Source of the DNA: Benincasa hispida
Taxonomy: Eukaryota > Streptophyta > Magnoliopsida > Cucurbitales > Cucurbitaceae
Assembly (NCBI RefSeq): GCF_009727055.1
Contig: NC_052351.1
Span: 60,122,205-60,186,204, forward strand
DNA: 64,000 nucleotides
Direction: 5' to 3'
The position numbers and the translations under genes are program-made. The notes beneath the pieces are model-generated. The model saw nothing but the letters and a program-made list of their open reading frames with translations, was not told the DNA's origin and did not search any database. Shown here piece after piece: positions 30,831 to 42,354 of the stretch (the first letter of the stretch is position 1; every line of letters starts with the position of its first letter).

Positions 30831-32237
30831 TTGTTTAGGGTCTCAGCCTGTGGGTATAGGGATCCTTACTGCCCGAATTGGGATATTGTGCAGTTCAGCT
30901 GGTTCGAGGAAGGGGTGGAGGCGCTTGATCGGCCAGTGAGTCGGGAGGAGATTCAGAAGGCTTTATTCTCGATGAAGTCTGGGAAGGCTCCTGGGCTTGA
31001 TGGCTTTTCGGTGGATTTTTATAGAGCTGCTTGAAATGTGATTAGGGACGATTTCTGTGACGTTGTGCTCAATTATTTTAAGACCTGTTACCTGCTTGGT
31101 GGAGTTAATTCTACTACTATTACTCTTATCCCAAAGAGGCGGGGAACTGAACGTATGGAGGAGTTTCGTCCTATTTCTTGTTGCAATGTTGTGTATAAGT
31201 GTATCTCGAGGATTTTAGTTGAGAGATTGCGGTTGTGGTTGCCTACTTTCATTAGTGGAAACCAGTCTATGTTTGTTCCGAGTAGGTCAATTTTTTACAA
31301 CATTTTATTGTGTCAGGAGCTTGTGGGGGGCTATAAGAAAGGCAAAGGGAAGCCGCGTTGTGTGTTGAAGGTAGACCTTTAGAAGGCGTACAATTCGGTA
31401 AATTAGGATTTTCTGTTTGGTGTGTTATTGGCTATAGGTACACCCCTTCAGTTTGTTAGTTGGGTGAGGGCTTGTATTACTTCGCCTAAGTTCTCTGTGA
31501 TGATTAATGGTTCCCTTAAAGAGTTTTTTCCTGGTAAGAAGGGGTTGAGGCAGGGGGATCCGCTGTCTCCTTTTTTGTTTGTGATGGTAATGGAGGTCTT
31601 GTCTAGGTTGTTGAATAAACCTCCTGTGTGGTTTAGGTTCCATGATCGGTATAAGCGTGTGGGCCTGACTCATTTGGTGTTTGCAAACGATTTGATGATT
31701 TTCTGTGCAGTGGAGAGAGATTCTTTGGAGTTTGTGAGGCAGGTCCTGGCAGATTTTGCAGGGCTGTCTGGATTAGTTGCAAATGTTGGGAAGAGTTCCA
31801 TGTTTGTTGGGGGTATGGAGTTTGGGGAGGCGGAGGAACTATCTGCGTTTATGGGTTTCTCTCTTGGTTCGCTACTTGTTAGGTATCTGAGTTTACTTTT
31901 ATTGGCGGGTAGGTTGAGGGTTGTGGATTGTGTGCCTTTGATTAAGAGGATTACAACTCGTATTAGAAGATGGGTAGTGCGGTCCCTCTTCTTTCCTTGG
32001 AGGTTGCAACTTGTTAGGTCTATTTTACAGTTCTTTAAGGTTTTTTGGTGTAGTATCTTTGTGTTGCCTGCGTGTGTAACTCATGAGGTTGATCGTCTGT
32101 TACGTAGTTATTTATGGAACGATAGTGCGATGAGTTGGGGTGGTACACGGGTGGCATGGGATGAGTTGTACTTACCGTTGGGAGAAAGGGGGGTTGGGTG
32201 TGAAGCATGTGGCCTCTTGGAACCACGCTGCTATTAA
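30831..32237 (+). pseudogene. LINE ORF2 reverse transcriptase
   Basis: RT blocks in order: 'ALFSMKSGKAPGLDGFSVDF' (30,960-31,030), 'RPISCCNVVYKCISRIL', 'VLKVDL' then a stop where K-A-Y continues (31,380), and 'GLRQGDPLSPFLFVMVMEVL' (31,540-31,600). The catalytic motif is 'VFANDLMIF', where FADD has become FAND, losing one metal-binding Asp. The thumb and linker region follows to 'YLWNDSAMSWGG'. Stops at 31,034, 31,382 and 31,404 also break it. Confidence 0.85.
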
Positions 32238-32990
32238 GAAGCTGCTCTAGCTTCTCTTAATTAAATCGGGATCATTATGGGTGGCATGGGTGGAGGCGTA
32301 TGTTTTGCGTGGACAGTCTTTGTGGGCTATTCGAAGTGAGGTTGGGAGGTCTTAATGCTTTAGGGCTATCTTGCGTAGTAGAGATAGATTTAAGCATCTG
32401 GTTTGTTGGATGGTCGGCGATGGTTGGTCGTTTTATTTGGTGGGATCCTTGGCTACCGGGGGGTGCGATTTTTGATTCATATGGATCTACGGTGATTTAT
32501 GATGCAGGGAGTAGTTTGGAGGTGCGGTTGTCAAAGTTCATGGATGGTGAGGGAGGTTGGAGGTGGCCCATAGTATCTTGGGAGCTGTTTGAGATCTAGG
32601 GTCTTTTTCAGGCAGTGGGGCCTAGAATGAGGGGGGAGGATTATTGGGTTTGGGTGCCGGATGCTAGTGGTCAGTTTTCTATCGCTATTGCGTGGGAGAA
32701 TTTGCATCCTCGTCGTCCTAGGTGGCTTGGCTAATATTTTTTGGGCGGGGGGTAGTATTCCGCGTCACTCCTTCTGTGCGTGGTCAGCTGTGAGGGACAG
32801 GTTGGGTACGCAAGATTGGTTGAGGAGTTTGGGAGTGTTGTCAGTAGGGGGTGTCTTCTGTGTGAGGGAAGTGTGGAGTCGCGAGATCATTTATTTTTTG
32901 AGTGCGGGTTTGGGAGAGAGGTGTGGTCTGAGGTGTTGCGTCAATTGGGTTCGTCGCATCGAGTGGCGGGGGTTGGGTGATGGGGGCTGA
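32238..32990 (+). pseudogene. LINE ORF2 C-terminal part with zf-RVT domain
   Basis: Fragments in shifting frames: 'FIWWDPWLPGG', 'YWVWVPDASGQFSIAIAWE', 'IPRHSFCAWSAVRDRL', and 'CLLCEGSVESRDHLFFECGF', the zinc-binding reverse transcriptase-associated motif. The order matches plant L1 ORF2 ends. Confidence 0.75.
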
Positions 32991-33457
32991 GTTGGTTGTG
33001 CCGAGTAGGGTCGGTGTAAGGGGATGCATAGTAAGTTGTTTCATGTTTTCTAGTGTACTTCCATCTACTATATCTGAAAGCGTAATCGGCGGCTGCATGG
33101 AGGTCGACACCTTATGATCTCTACGGTTCGTGCTCGTGCTGCTTCCTAGCGGGTTGACGTTCTTGGTCTTATCTAGTGTGTTTACATATGTTTTTTCTTT
33201 TTGATCTTTACGTTGTTCTTTGTTTTGTTGTTACCCTTAGTTTATGAGGTTTTGGGTTCTTTTCTCTGGCTTTCTCCCTGGTGGTCTGCGACTTTATTTT
33301 TATGTGTTAGTTTTGTTCTGGTCTTATCTTGTGGGATTTGTTTTGGTTTGTTTGCCCTATATTTGCTTGTGCTTTGTTGCTTTGATGTCTTGATCCCGAG
33401 CTATATGATCCCCTTGTATTGTATAATAATATCACCTATTCTAAAAAAAAGGGGGGG
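32991..33457 (+). other. LINE 3' untranslated region and tail
   Basis: T/G-rich sequence ending 'cctattctaaaaaaaaggggggg'-like. The frame 33,201-33,470 is hydrophobic only because of T-richness. The run of eight A at 33,443 is the probable tail. Confidence 0.55.
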
Positions 33458-33894
33458 TCAAATATATTAGAAATTAATATAAATAAATTAGCGATATTTA
33501 ATATAATACCATTTTCATCTCTATACTTTGGTACATGATAAATTTTAGTCTTTTCATTTCCAATAAATCTTAAATTTAAGTCTCTCGAAGTTTAAATTTT
33601 ATCTTAAATAATAACAATAATTTTCATAAAAAAAATATAATATGTTAAAACATTTGTATAATTTTATCATTTCTCTTCCCAATTTAGTTCATAAGGTCTA
33701 AAAATTTTATTTTGACATCACTTCCATTTGATAACTATTTTTTTCGATTTTTTTTGGAAAATTAAGATATTAAACACTACTTATAGTTTGTTGCATTATT
33801 ATTTACTTTTTGAAAATGTTTTTAAATACCCAATTTAAAATTTGAAACTGAGATAAATTTGAATTAGGTTTCTAATGTTATAGGAAAAACACAC
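33458..33894. other. AT-rich intergenic sequence
   Basis: It begins with the 18-bp string that recurs at 25,825. No gene or element border is visible. Confidence 0.5.
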
Positions 33895-34591
33895 AATATA
33901 AGTAGTGTTCAATCCATCTATCCAGCCATATTCTCCTCTTGAGCTTGAGCCATGGAATGACTTGAATGGCAAGTGGGGAGTTATTAAAACAACCACACCC
34001 TTTATTTAATTTGAACTAAATGAAATTAAATGAAGTTAATTAAATAAAATAATAATTAATTAATCAAATTAATTAATTAGTTGATTTTAATTAAGCATGT
34101 CCTATTTAATTAAATACACATTTAATATTCATTTCTCTCCTAATTTATAGTTTTAATATGAAACTCATTCATATTAAATTTTAATTTATAGTTTTAATAT
34201 GAATCTAATTCATATTATTTCAATATGAATCCAATTCATATTAATGATTATTTGAATCTTATCCAAATACAATAAATTTCTTTTTGTTATAAAGTTTAAT
34301 TTTGAATCTTATTCAAATTTAACTTTATATTGTAATGTATTATATTAATTTTATCATATATAATTATAATGTACCCATATTTAATTTGAACAATTCAAGT
34401 TTTTTCAAAATTATTGTTCTTGTTTACTCATTGTGAGTTAGCAAGTGGACCTAATAGACCTACAGATCAAAAGCTCCAATGATCCGAGGTTAGTTAATTA
34501 AAATCTTTGATTAAATTAACCAACATTCATTAACTATGAGTCACTACACTAAAGACTCATAGTTACACTCTTCGCACTGTAGAACATGTTG
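33895..34591 (-). repeat. Copia-type LTR fragment (first half of a split LTR)
   Basis: It matches 48,600-49,280 in order, including the repeated 'atatgaatctaattcatat' palindromes, 'agcaagtggacctaatagac' and 'actcttcgcactgtag'. It is interrupted at 34,592 by a gypsy LTR and resumes at 40,185. Confidence 0.75.
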
Positions 34592-36889
34592 TGTAACATC
34601 CCGAGCTGTAGGAAGTTTTAAGTTAGTTATCACAAATTATTGAGTTTTAGTTTCCCTAATATTTGTGATTTGGAATCAAATTGTTATAGTTGAAGAAGTT
34701 TTATTTGTTAATGTGGATTCTTTGAGTAGAGTTTAAATTAATTGGAAGAGATAATTGAATTATTAGGATAATAAATTTTGAGTTTTTGTGAAATTTGAGA
34801 GGGAAAAAGGGAAATTGTGGTTTTAAAATTTTACCTCTTTAATTTTAGAATTTGGATCCAAAATTTAAGTAAAGAATTAGGAGAAGATAATCGGTTTATT
34901 TGGAGGTTATTAAATCAAGTATCTAGAAAGATTTGTAAATTTGGATTTAATTTATTTAGGATTTTTGGAAAGTAGTGATTTAAAGTTTGTGAATTTATTT
35001 TGAGGTTTATTTAATTAATTGGTGAAGAGATGAAAGACTTGAGTTTGAATGTGATATATTTTATTAAGGAAAGGAAGAGAACAATATATATATATATATA
35101 TTAAAGTATATATATGGGTTTTGGAATTTAAGAAAAGGAAAGGGAAGAATATATTTTAGATATATATATTATTTATATATTTGTGTGGTGGAGATTTAAA
35201 AAGGGGGGGGGAAAGGACATTTAGAATTTTTTATTAAGTTTATAAAAGAATTAAAATTTGAAGAGATAACATGAGAAGATTTAATCGAAGAATTTACCAT
35301 TACTGTGGATCTACATATATAGAAAATAAAAGAAAACTAGGTTTTATTTTCTTTTATTTAGAAGCTCATGCAGACCCCCAACCACCCAACTCTCTCTCTC
35401 TTTCTAAACCCTTGCAAACAAAGTTCTCATCTCAAATTTTCTCCGTTTCACGCAACTCCACATCACCTCTCTAAGCTGCACATCCACCGTTTGGGGGTTT
35501 TACTACTTGTCTCCAATTGCCACCCACAACGGCTCTCTCTCTCCCCCTTGCAATAACATTTATCGTCGGTCTTTAACCAAACATACCTAATCGCCCGACG
35601 CTGCATAAAGCCGCCACGTCAGTTTCTTCTTCACGTCCTCTATTCGGTCACTACTCAAGTGTTGTCCACTTTTGCCGTCACTGGATATATCGATTTGGGT
35701 AAGATTTCTATCGTTTGGGTTGTTTTCGATTGATTCTTGATGCCTATTTACTTTTGACAATAATTGGATGATGTCCATTGTGTTTCAACTTCGAATTCAA
35801 GTTTTTGAAGGTATGGAGGTGTTATTCAGTGAAGTTGGAGTTTGTTTTAGCAAGTTTTGGTAAGTTTTATGCTTTGATGACCCTCTTGTGGATTAATTTT
35901 GGTTGTTGAGAAATTTTGGTAGTCTTTTGGAAGTGATTTTCTTTTACGAAGCTACATATGGATAATTTATTTGAGACATTGGCAGGGAAGTATGTGTATG
36001 ATTCAGGCTTTAATTATGTAAGCCTAATTTCAAATTATGATTGGGGGGTTGATTCGAGAATTTCATTCACGATGAAGAAGAGTTTGGTTTGCTAATTATT
36101 TAGGCTTAAAATTGGAGGTTTAGAAGATGAATTCGAATTGGACCACACCTTAGGTAAGATTATCTGGAAATATTTTGTAATATTTGGGTGTTTGGAATTT
36201 GGCTTTAGTTATTAATTTTAAAGCTTGGTTTATGTTTAGGCTTGATTAAGGATTCAAGAATTTCACAAAGATTCAATTTCTTTTTGGTTCAACCTAATAT
36301 CAAAGTGAGTAATCTTACTACTGGAACCGCCTTTGTGTCGGGCAAAAAATTTAATATTTATTTTGAAGATTTTAAGACTGTTTACAAGGATAATTTTGAT
36401 TGTTCTAAGATTGAAGGGACTATTTAGAAAAGATATATGAGCATGTGATAATATGTCTAAAGCATGTTAATGTATGAGCATGATTTAGAATTTTATGAGA
36501 CATATTAAAAAGACGATTAAGCATGACCTTAGATTATGAGTTAAGAGACACTACTACTGGAATGTCTTAAAGCTAGGCGAAAGTTGGAGCATTTGTTGAT
36601 GTACATATTTATGTGATTTATTATGAAAGTATGTATGCTATATGATGTATTATGAAATTTCGAACGTGTGATTGTTTACATGATTTAGTGCATAAGAGTG
36701 ATGTGCTACAATTGATCCATTTAAAACTAGATTAAATATGTATGTTGAGATTAATTAACTGAGGTTGATGAGGAGATTTTAGAGGACTCAGGATTAAGTG
36801 AATGTTATATGTAATATGAAGTTAGATGCAATCTCCTCTCCTTTCCAGACTATGTGACTGCATTAAAGTGATGCATGCCCAAGAGTGCT

Positions 36890-37515
36890 AGTACATAAAA
36901 GAGATGTACTAGGGCTGTGTGTATGAAAGTGATACATACCTAGAGGGTCCTGAGGTGTATGTAAGAGGTGCATGCTCAGTGGGTTATGTGTATACGAAAG
37001 AGGTGTATACATAACCACGTGTACGAAAGTGGTACACACTTAGTGGGTTATGTGTATACGAAAGTGGTGTATACATAACATGTGTATGAAAGAGGTACAC
37101 ATTAAGTGGGTTATGTGTATACGAAAGAGGTGTATACATAACCATGTGTACGAGAGAGGTATGCATCCCTTCATTCTTTGAGAGGATCTGGGGTGTACGA
37201 AAGAGGTACACACTCAGTGGGTTATGTGTATACGAAAGAGGTGTATACATAACCATGTGTACGAAAGAGGTACACACTCAGTGAGTTATGTGTATACAAA
37301 AGAGGTGTAGACATAACCATGTGTACAAAAAAGGTACACATTAAGTGGTTTATGTGTATACGGAAGAGGTGTATGCATAACCATGTGTACATAAGAGGTA
37401 CACATTCAGTGGGTTATATGTATACAAAAGAGGTATGTGCATAACCATGTGTACGAAAGAGGTACACGTCCCTACAATCAAAGAAGAACCTGGGGTGTAC
37501 GTAAGAGGTGCACTC
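36890..37515 (+). repeat. Tandem array, ~63-bp units, each with two hairpins
   Basis: Eight units start near 36,981, 37,045, 37,108, 37,170, 37,219, 37,283, 37,347 and 37,411. Each unit holds 'gtgtatacgaaagaggtgta' and 'gtgtacgaaagaggtacac'. The second is a perfect 6-bp stem (GTGTAC/GTACAC) with loop GAAAGAG. The first is a GTATAC/GTATAC stem with a similar loop. Diverged half units flank the array. Confidence 0.85.
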
Positions 37516-37621
37516 TAGGGGAAAGAAAAAAAAAGTGAGCCATGTAAGGGAAATCTTCAGGTCCCACTAGTAGAGAGTTTCAGTTCATGTTGCATTTATT
37601 GGATATAAATGCTTAGCCTGA

Positions 37622-37659
37622 CCCCAGTAGTGGGGTTACTTACTGAGTATTTTATACTC
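37622..37659 (+). promoter_or_regulatory. Conserved LTR core with two hairpins
   Basis: CCCCAGTAGTGGGG (stem CCCC/GGGG) and GAGTATTTTATACTC (stem GAGTA/TACTC) lie 9 bp apart. The block is nearly unchanged in the gypsy LTRs at 54,601 (55,985) and 42,355 (42,735-42,773, reversed) and mutated at 9,173 (12,699-12,740). The function is unknown; termination or RNA processing is possible. Confidence 0.6.
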
Positions 37660-38048
37660 ACCCTTTCTCCTATTTATGTTTCAGGTAAGAGTAGGGACGC
37701 GCTGGCGAATGACAAGCGGAATCCGTGATCGAGCCACTGGGACCAGTTTTATACTTCCGCTCATGATGTTTAGATTTCTTTCATGTTTTTCCACTTTCAG
37801 TCTTCATGTTTGAAACTTACTAATTAGTATTTGTTTCCAAACTTTTACAATTTTCTAGACTCAATAAATTTCTAATTATGATTTATGGGTACCCTGTTAT
37901 TTGACTTTTATTTAGTTTTAATGAAAATCTTTTATTCAACTTTATTTATTTAACATTTATTTTGCTATGAAAATGTGTCATTTTAAATTCTATGCATGTA
38001 TGTGTATAGTAACAGCCTAGCTCGAGTCCTAGGGAGTCGGGTCGTTAT

Positions 38049-40178
38049 TGAAGGATCTCTTAAGAGTAGCATCCATGAGCGCGTTCGGATCTTTTCGATT
38101 TCATTGTGACCAAAATACAACACATATATTCTAACTAATAGTTATGCAAATTAATACTAATTAACGGCAAGCTTTGATAAATAAAAACAAGGGAATGGGT
38201 TTTCATACCAGTTGAAGATTCTCTTCAATCTCGAACTCAAATGTAGCGAACGTACTCTATCGCCCAGAAAAATAGTCGGTTGCGACAGCACGATCGTCTA
38301 CACGAACAGCAGCAACATGAACAAGCACGAACAAGTAAGAAACAGGGACGACACCACTAGTTGGAGCCCTTGGTATTCTTGGAGTGAGAATCCAAAGTAT
38401 GGTCTTTGGTGAATTTGGTAAAGGTAGGAGGAAAAGCTGATCGTGTAGACGATAAACAAGAGGGAGAGAAGACAGTTATCGTATAACAGGGATGCTTATC
38501 GTTTAGACAAAGCTACACGGTCGTGTAGTTTTTACTAAGCGGTCGTTAAGTAAAAGGTATACAATCGTTTAGAAAACACAGCAAGCTAAGCGGTCGTTTA
38601 GGAAAGCTAAGTGATCGTTTAGGGAAAGGGGGGCGACCGTTTAGACGCTAGTGTGCAATCATTTAGACGACGAGACTCTATTGTATAGGCTCTCAAGCTA
38701 GGAGATCGTTTATATTTCCACACCGATTGCAAATTTTCGAACTTTTACAAAATGAAACAAATTTTCATTTTATACTTCGGTTACCATAACCGAACACGGC
38801 TGCTCTCACTAACGCACGATTGAGGAGAATATGTCGGCCAATTATCTCATAATTAATCAATTTAATAATAAATTAATATAACCATATTATATTCTTACCC
38901 TATAGTTTGGTATCACACATTTACTATAGTAATTTCTCTTCCACTTGATATAAATCATATTTATATCTAATTTCCTCGAAAATAATGTATCTTATACATT
39001 TAGCCAATTATATCATATATAATTAACCAGTTCAATTATATCATATATAATCAAACTCCCTCTTATCAATTTGAACATTTCAAACTGACCCAAACACTGA
39101 TTCTCGACTTTATCCAAACTACCTAGGGGACCTAATAAACCTGTGGCTCGAAGCACCAATGGTCTGTGAATAGCTGACTAAACTCTTTAGCCACGAGATC
39201 CACCATCCGTTAACTGCCAGGCATTTCACTAAAGACCAATAGCTGAACTCTTCTTACCACATATATATTTCTGTGCCATCGAATATAACCAATCATGAGT
39301 ATGATGAACCTTCACAGATGCTCGTAACTACAGTTGGCCTAATTTATCGTTTTGCCCTTGTAGTTACATCTCACTCCTTAAGTACCACTGATTCCTCTAA
39401 TGAACAATACAACATAGTCCAACTATGTGTGAACACCTCTCGGGCCAAGAGAAGGTCTGTGGCACCACATCGTTCAAGCGCTGGAATCAGCCTTTAAGGG
39501 AGCTATATATCTACTTGCCCCTGCTTCCGGGAAGGAGCAAATTCCATCTTGTGTGGCTAAGTTCCTAGCTCTCAAATCAGACAAATCCCCAAAATAGTAG
39601 GTTTGAATCAGAAACCTGGCCACTTGCACGTATACAAATCAAAGGACAGCCCTCAATGGCAGGAGTTCCCAACTCACTCAGGATTGAGGTCATGTTACTT
39701 ATGGTCATCCTAGTGAAGTGAAGTCTCTATCATGAACAGTGTTATATAACGAGACGTTAACACTTCATGATCAGGTCTTATACAAACTCTTTGTATAGGA
39801 CGCCCCCTCTCGCATGTCCCCTACACGAAAGATCAAGATCAGACCATCTGTGACAAGTCACAACACTTTTGACCATTCCATAAAGTGGGTTGCATCCATA
39901 GCGTTACCAGGATAAGGTTTCCCTCCTATATCCATATACTACAGAACATTTTCGTTATCACTCAAGACATGATTCACTTGTATGTCACCACATACATGCT
40001 TAAGTTACATACAGATAACCAAGGATTTTATGTTTATTGGTTTGTGGTAAAGCAAATAAAACATACAACTGAGAAAAATCAAGATGTGAAGTAAATATCA
40101 TATATTATACAACACAAGTGTTCATACAAACAGTTTACAAACTATAGGACACGAGACTTTAAGGCATCAACCCCAACA
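38049..40178 (-). repeat. Copia-type solo LTR, minus orientation
   Basis: On the minus strand it runs TGTTGGGGTTGATG ... GATCCTTCA. It sits inside the last six bases of the gypsy LTR, flanked by GTTAT (38,044-38,048) and GTTAC (40,179-40,183), a duplication with one change. It contains a GATCG cluster at 38,425-38,715. Small frames in it (38,212; 39,273; 39,885) are not genes. Confidence 0.85.
38425..38715. repeat. GATCG/CGTTTAG motif cluster in a copia-type LTR
   Basis: Repeats of 'ggtcgttaag', 'gatcgtttag' and the near-palindrome ctacacggtcgtgtag (38,513-38,528). Confidence 0.65.
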
Positions 40179-40184
40179 GTTACA

Positions 40185-40430
40185 TTTTGTGTCCATGGAT
40201 TTAACTATTACAAGTAAATCGATCCTTCACGAGTTCGTAATTACAGCTAGGTCAAATTACCATTTTACCCCTATAATTTCCTCTTACTCCTTAAGTACTA
40301 CTGATTCTTCTAATGAACAATATATGTATGGTCTTACCATAAACTAAGTCTCTCTCAGGTCAGTGAAAGCGTGTGTATCTTTTGTCCAAGACCTAGAATC
40401 AGCACTTAAGGAAATAACTCATTAGGGATG
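40185..40430 (-). repeat. Copia-type LTR fragment (second half of the split LTR)
   Basis: It resumes 'tgtgtccatggatttaac', matching 49,286 onward, to 'gaaataactcatt', where Athila-like sequence begins. Confidence 0.65.
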
Positions 40431-41122
40431 AATTCTATATAATTTTGGGAGATTTGTTTGAATGTAATTCTTATATCTTGGCTATGAGTTTCTTTCCATC
40501 TAAATGTGCTTTGTGAATACATTTTCTCTTGATTCTCTAGCAAACTACTTGAGGATTTATGATTGAATGTGTTAAGTTAACTTACAATATGACATGAAAT
40601 TGGTGGTTAATCTTTGAGAAGTAATAGATTAAATAGGCTTGTAATTTTTTTGTCTATAACGAAGTTATCCTATCGACCTAGGAGAAGTCGTATTGAATGT
40701 TTAATTAGACGATAGAAATTAAATGTTTATCCTAACGTAATCCCTAGAGCATAATGTGGTTAGTTAAATATGTTTAATATGGATTCACCTATACATGTTT
40801 AGCTAATTAGGTAATTAGGACCATTGGTTGGATTTCACTCAATTGGGCTGGGCATAGTCAAGAAGCTAAAATTACATTTGGATATACTAGTCTCTATTGC
40901 ATTTCTATTTTTACTTTCTTGCACTTTGTTTTCTATGCATCCCCCTTTCCCCCTCCCATTTACCACTTTAACTGAAAATGGCTTTGAGGAACTAATCTCC
41001 ATGCTTCCCTATGGTTCTACCCAGACTTGAAACTTGTGCTATCTAGTAGTATAAGTAGTTAGTTTGTGATTACAAATATTTTTTTATGGATGGAAGCCTT
41101 GACAAATTTCTGTTCCTCAAAT
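40431..41122 (+). repeat. Athila-like LTR remnant
   Basis: AT-rich sequence ending directly at an Asp-type primer site. The start is cut off. The frame 40,824-41,030 is unrecognised and lies within it. Confidence 0.5.
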
Positions 41123-41141
41123 TGGCGCCGTTGTCGGGGAA
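41123..41141 (+). promoter_or_regulatory. Primer-binding site, Asp-tRNA type (Athila-like)
   Basis: TGGCGCCGTTGTCGGGGAA, one base different from the core of the site at 11,150. Confidence 0.85.
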
Positions 41142-42354
41142 GAAAATTAGTTCTTCTTAGCCAATTTTTAGCTAAAGATTCTTTTTCTTTGATTTGTTTT
41201 CCTTTTGTGTCAGTTGAGTATGACAAGATAGTTGAATCGATCTTAGATGTACGAAAGCCAAGTTGCAGGTCCTGAAAATGAGGTAAGTGGACTTAGCTAC
41301 TAAATTACCAAGTTAGCTTCCTTGGTTGGCCACGTGATGGGACAGAGTTCATAACAAGCAAAGGTAGCAAGCCCACGGTTGTAATGGAACAGTGCCACAT
41401 GGCTATTCCAGACAGAGTTATTATGGTCATTTGGACTACAAGCCTCACCGTTCCAGGTGGGAGGAGTCCCTTGACTATAGATACTCAGATGGCAGCAAAG
41501 TTTAGACATCCAAGATTTCACAACACCCCACTAGTCGACTCATGCTCAATCTTTCCAGTTAGATAAGTCTTTAGACGCTTTGGTCCTGGAGCTTCCTGAC
41601 AATACTTTTCAGTTTCAATAGGACAATCTTCAAAAGAAACAGAAGTTTGAGCCCTTCTAGTAGGAAAATCTTTGCCTTGAAGCTGAGGCTAGAACTAATT
41701 TGCAAAGCCCTAGTGGCCTCGTTGCTCAACTTGCAACTTCAATTGGGAGGTAAGACGAGTCGTTGCTAGACCATTCCTTTAGCTTGCCTGAGGCTCAGAG
41801 GCATGAGGTAGTCCGTGTCAACACGATGGAGGAGGAGGAACCACTTCCTCGAGCGTGCCCATATATGACTTTGGAGTTCTTGGCATTCGAACTTGCTAAC
41901 GGTTCCCTTCAGTTTCATAAGGACACTCAAGCTCAGGTATAAAGCACGGCTGACCAGCCCAGTTGACTGATGTCATGAAAAGATTGGAGAACCAACCAAA
42001 GCAGCCAATCGCCTATACCTCTGAGGCAGAATTTCTGGCAGAGTACTACCCCTCAAGTGATGACGTTACGTCATGCTTGCAAGCTTATGAGGCGGAGGAG
42101 GATCCCGAGCCAAAACATGACAAAATTCAGGTGATAGAGTTAGAAATTGAAAAATCTCGTCATGTTCTAACGTCCGATATTTCGTATATTTTTTTTAAAA
42201 AAAAACCTCCTTTATTTCTCATAATACTCTTACGTATTTTCTTTCTTTAGACTCTTTAGAGTTACTTGATTCTTTTAATTATTTCTTTTTACCTTTTTTC
42301 TCTTATTAAGAAAAACACAAATTCGACTTGTCTAGTTTTCTTCAAAAGATGAAG
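41142..42354 (+). pseudogene. Athila-like 5' internal region, gag relic
   Basis: Broken frames. The longest (41,963-42,250) reads 'MTDVMKRLENQPKQPIAYTS' then 'CLQAYEAEEDPEPKHDKIQV', an acidic linker-like sequence. 'FLAFELANGSLQFHKDTQAQ' and similar text appear upstream in other frames. The location after the primer site argues for gag, but no domain is clear. It is interrupted at 42,355 by a gypsy LTR. Confidence 0.4.

Larger units (their letters stand above)
27441..33457 (+). mobile_element. L1-type LINE retrotransposon, decayed
   Basis: Two-ORF organisation on the plus strand: ORF1 (DUF4283 plus zinc knuckle, 27,468-29,592) and ORF2 (endonuclease, reverse transcriptase, zf-RVT, 29,691-32,980). 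A 3' region ends in an A-run and G-run (33,443-33,457). Base composition is clearly richer in G and T than the flanks. Many stops and frameshifts break both ORFs, and an adapter sequence interrupts ORF1 at 28,501. The 5' end is uncertain. Confidence 0.85.
34592..40184 (+). repeat. Gypsy solo LTR, about 3.5 kb, split by a copia LTR
   Basis: It starts TGTAACATCCCGAGC and ends GGGTCGTTACA, the last bases lying after the copia insert (40,179-40,184). The flanks TGTTG (34,587-34,591) and TTTTG (40,185-40,189) match at four of five bases. No internal region is seen, so it is a solo LTR. It contains a TA microsatellite (35,083-35,101), a hairpin array (36,981-37,475) and the conserved hairpin core (37,622-37,659). 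Confidence 0.8.

Noticed and set aside
35083..35101. TA repeat as a regulatory element
   Set aside because: A plain microsatellite in AT-rich LTR sequence.
36984..37277. Repetitive 97-residue minus-strand frame, and similar frames at 55,652-55,926 and 42,830-43,039
   Set aside because: They are translations of tandem repeats whose unit length keeps the frame open; there is no sign of selection on codons.
36981..37475. CRISPR-like array (regular repeats with spacers)
   Set aside because: The units are contiguous and diverged, there are no unique spacers and no cas genes, and it lies within a plant LTR.
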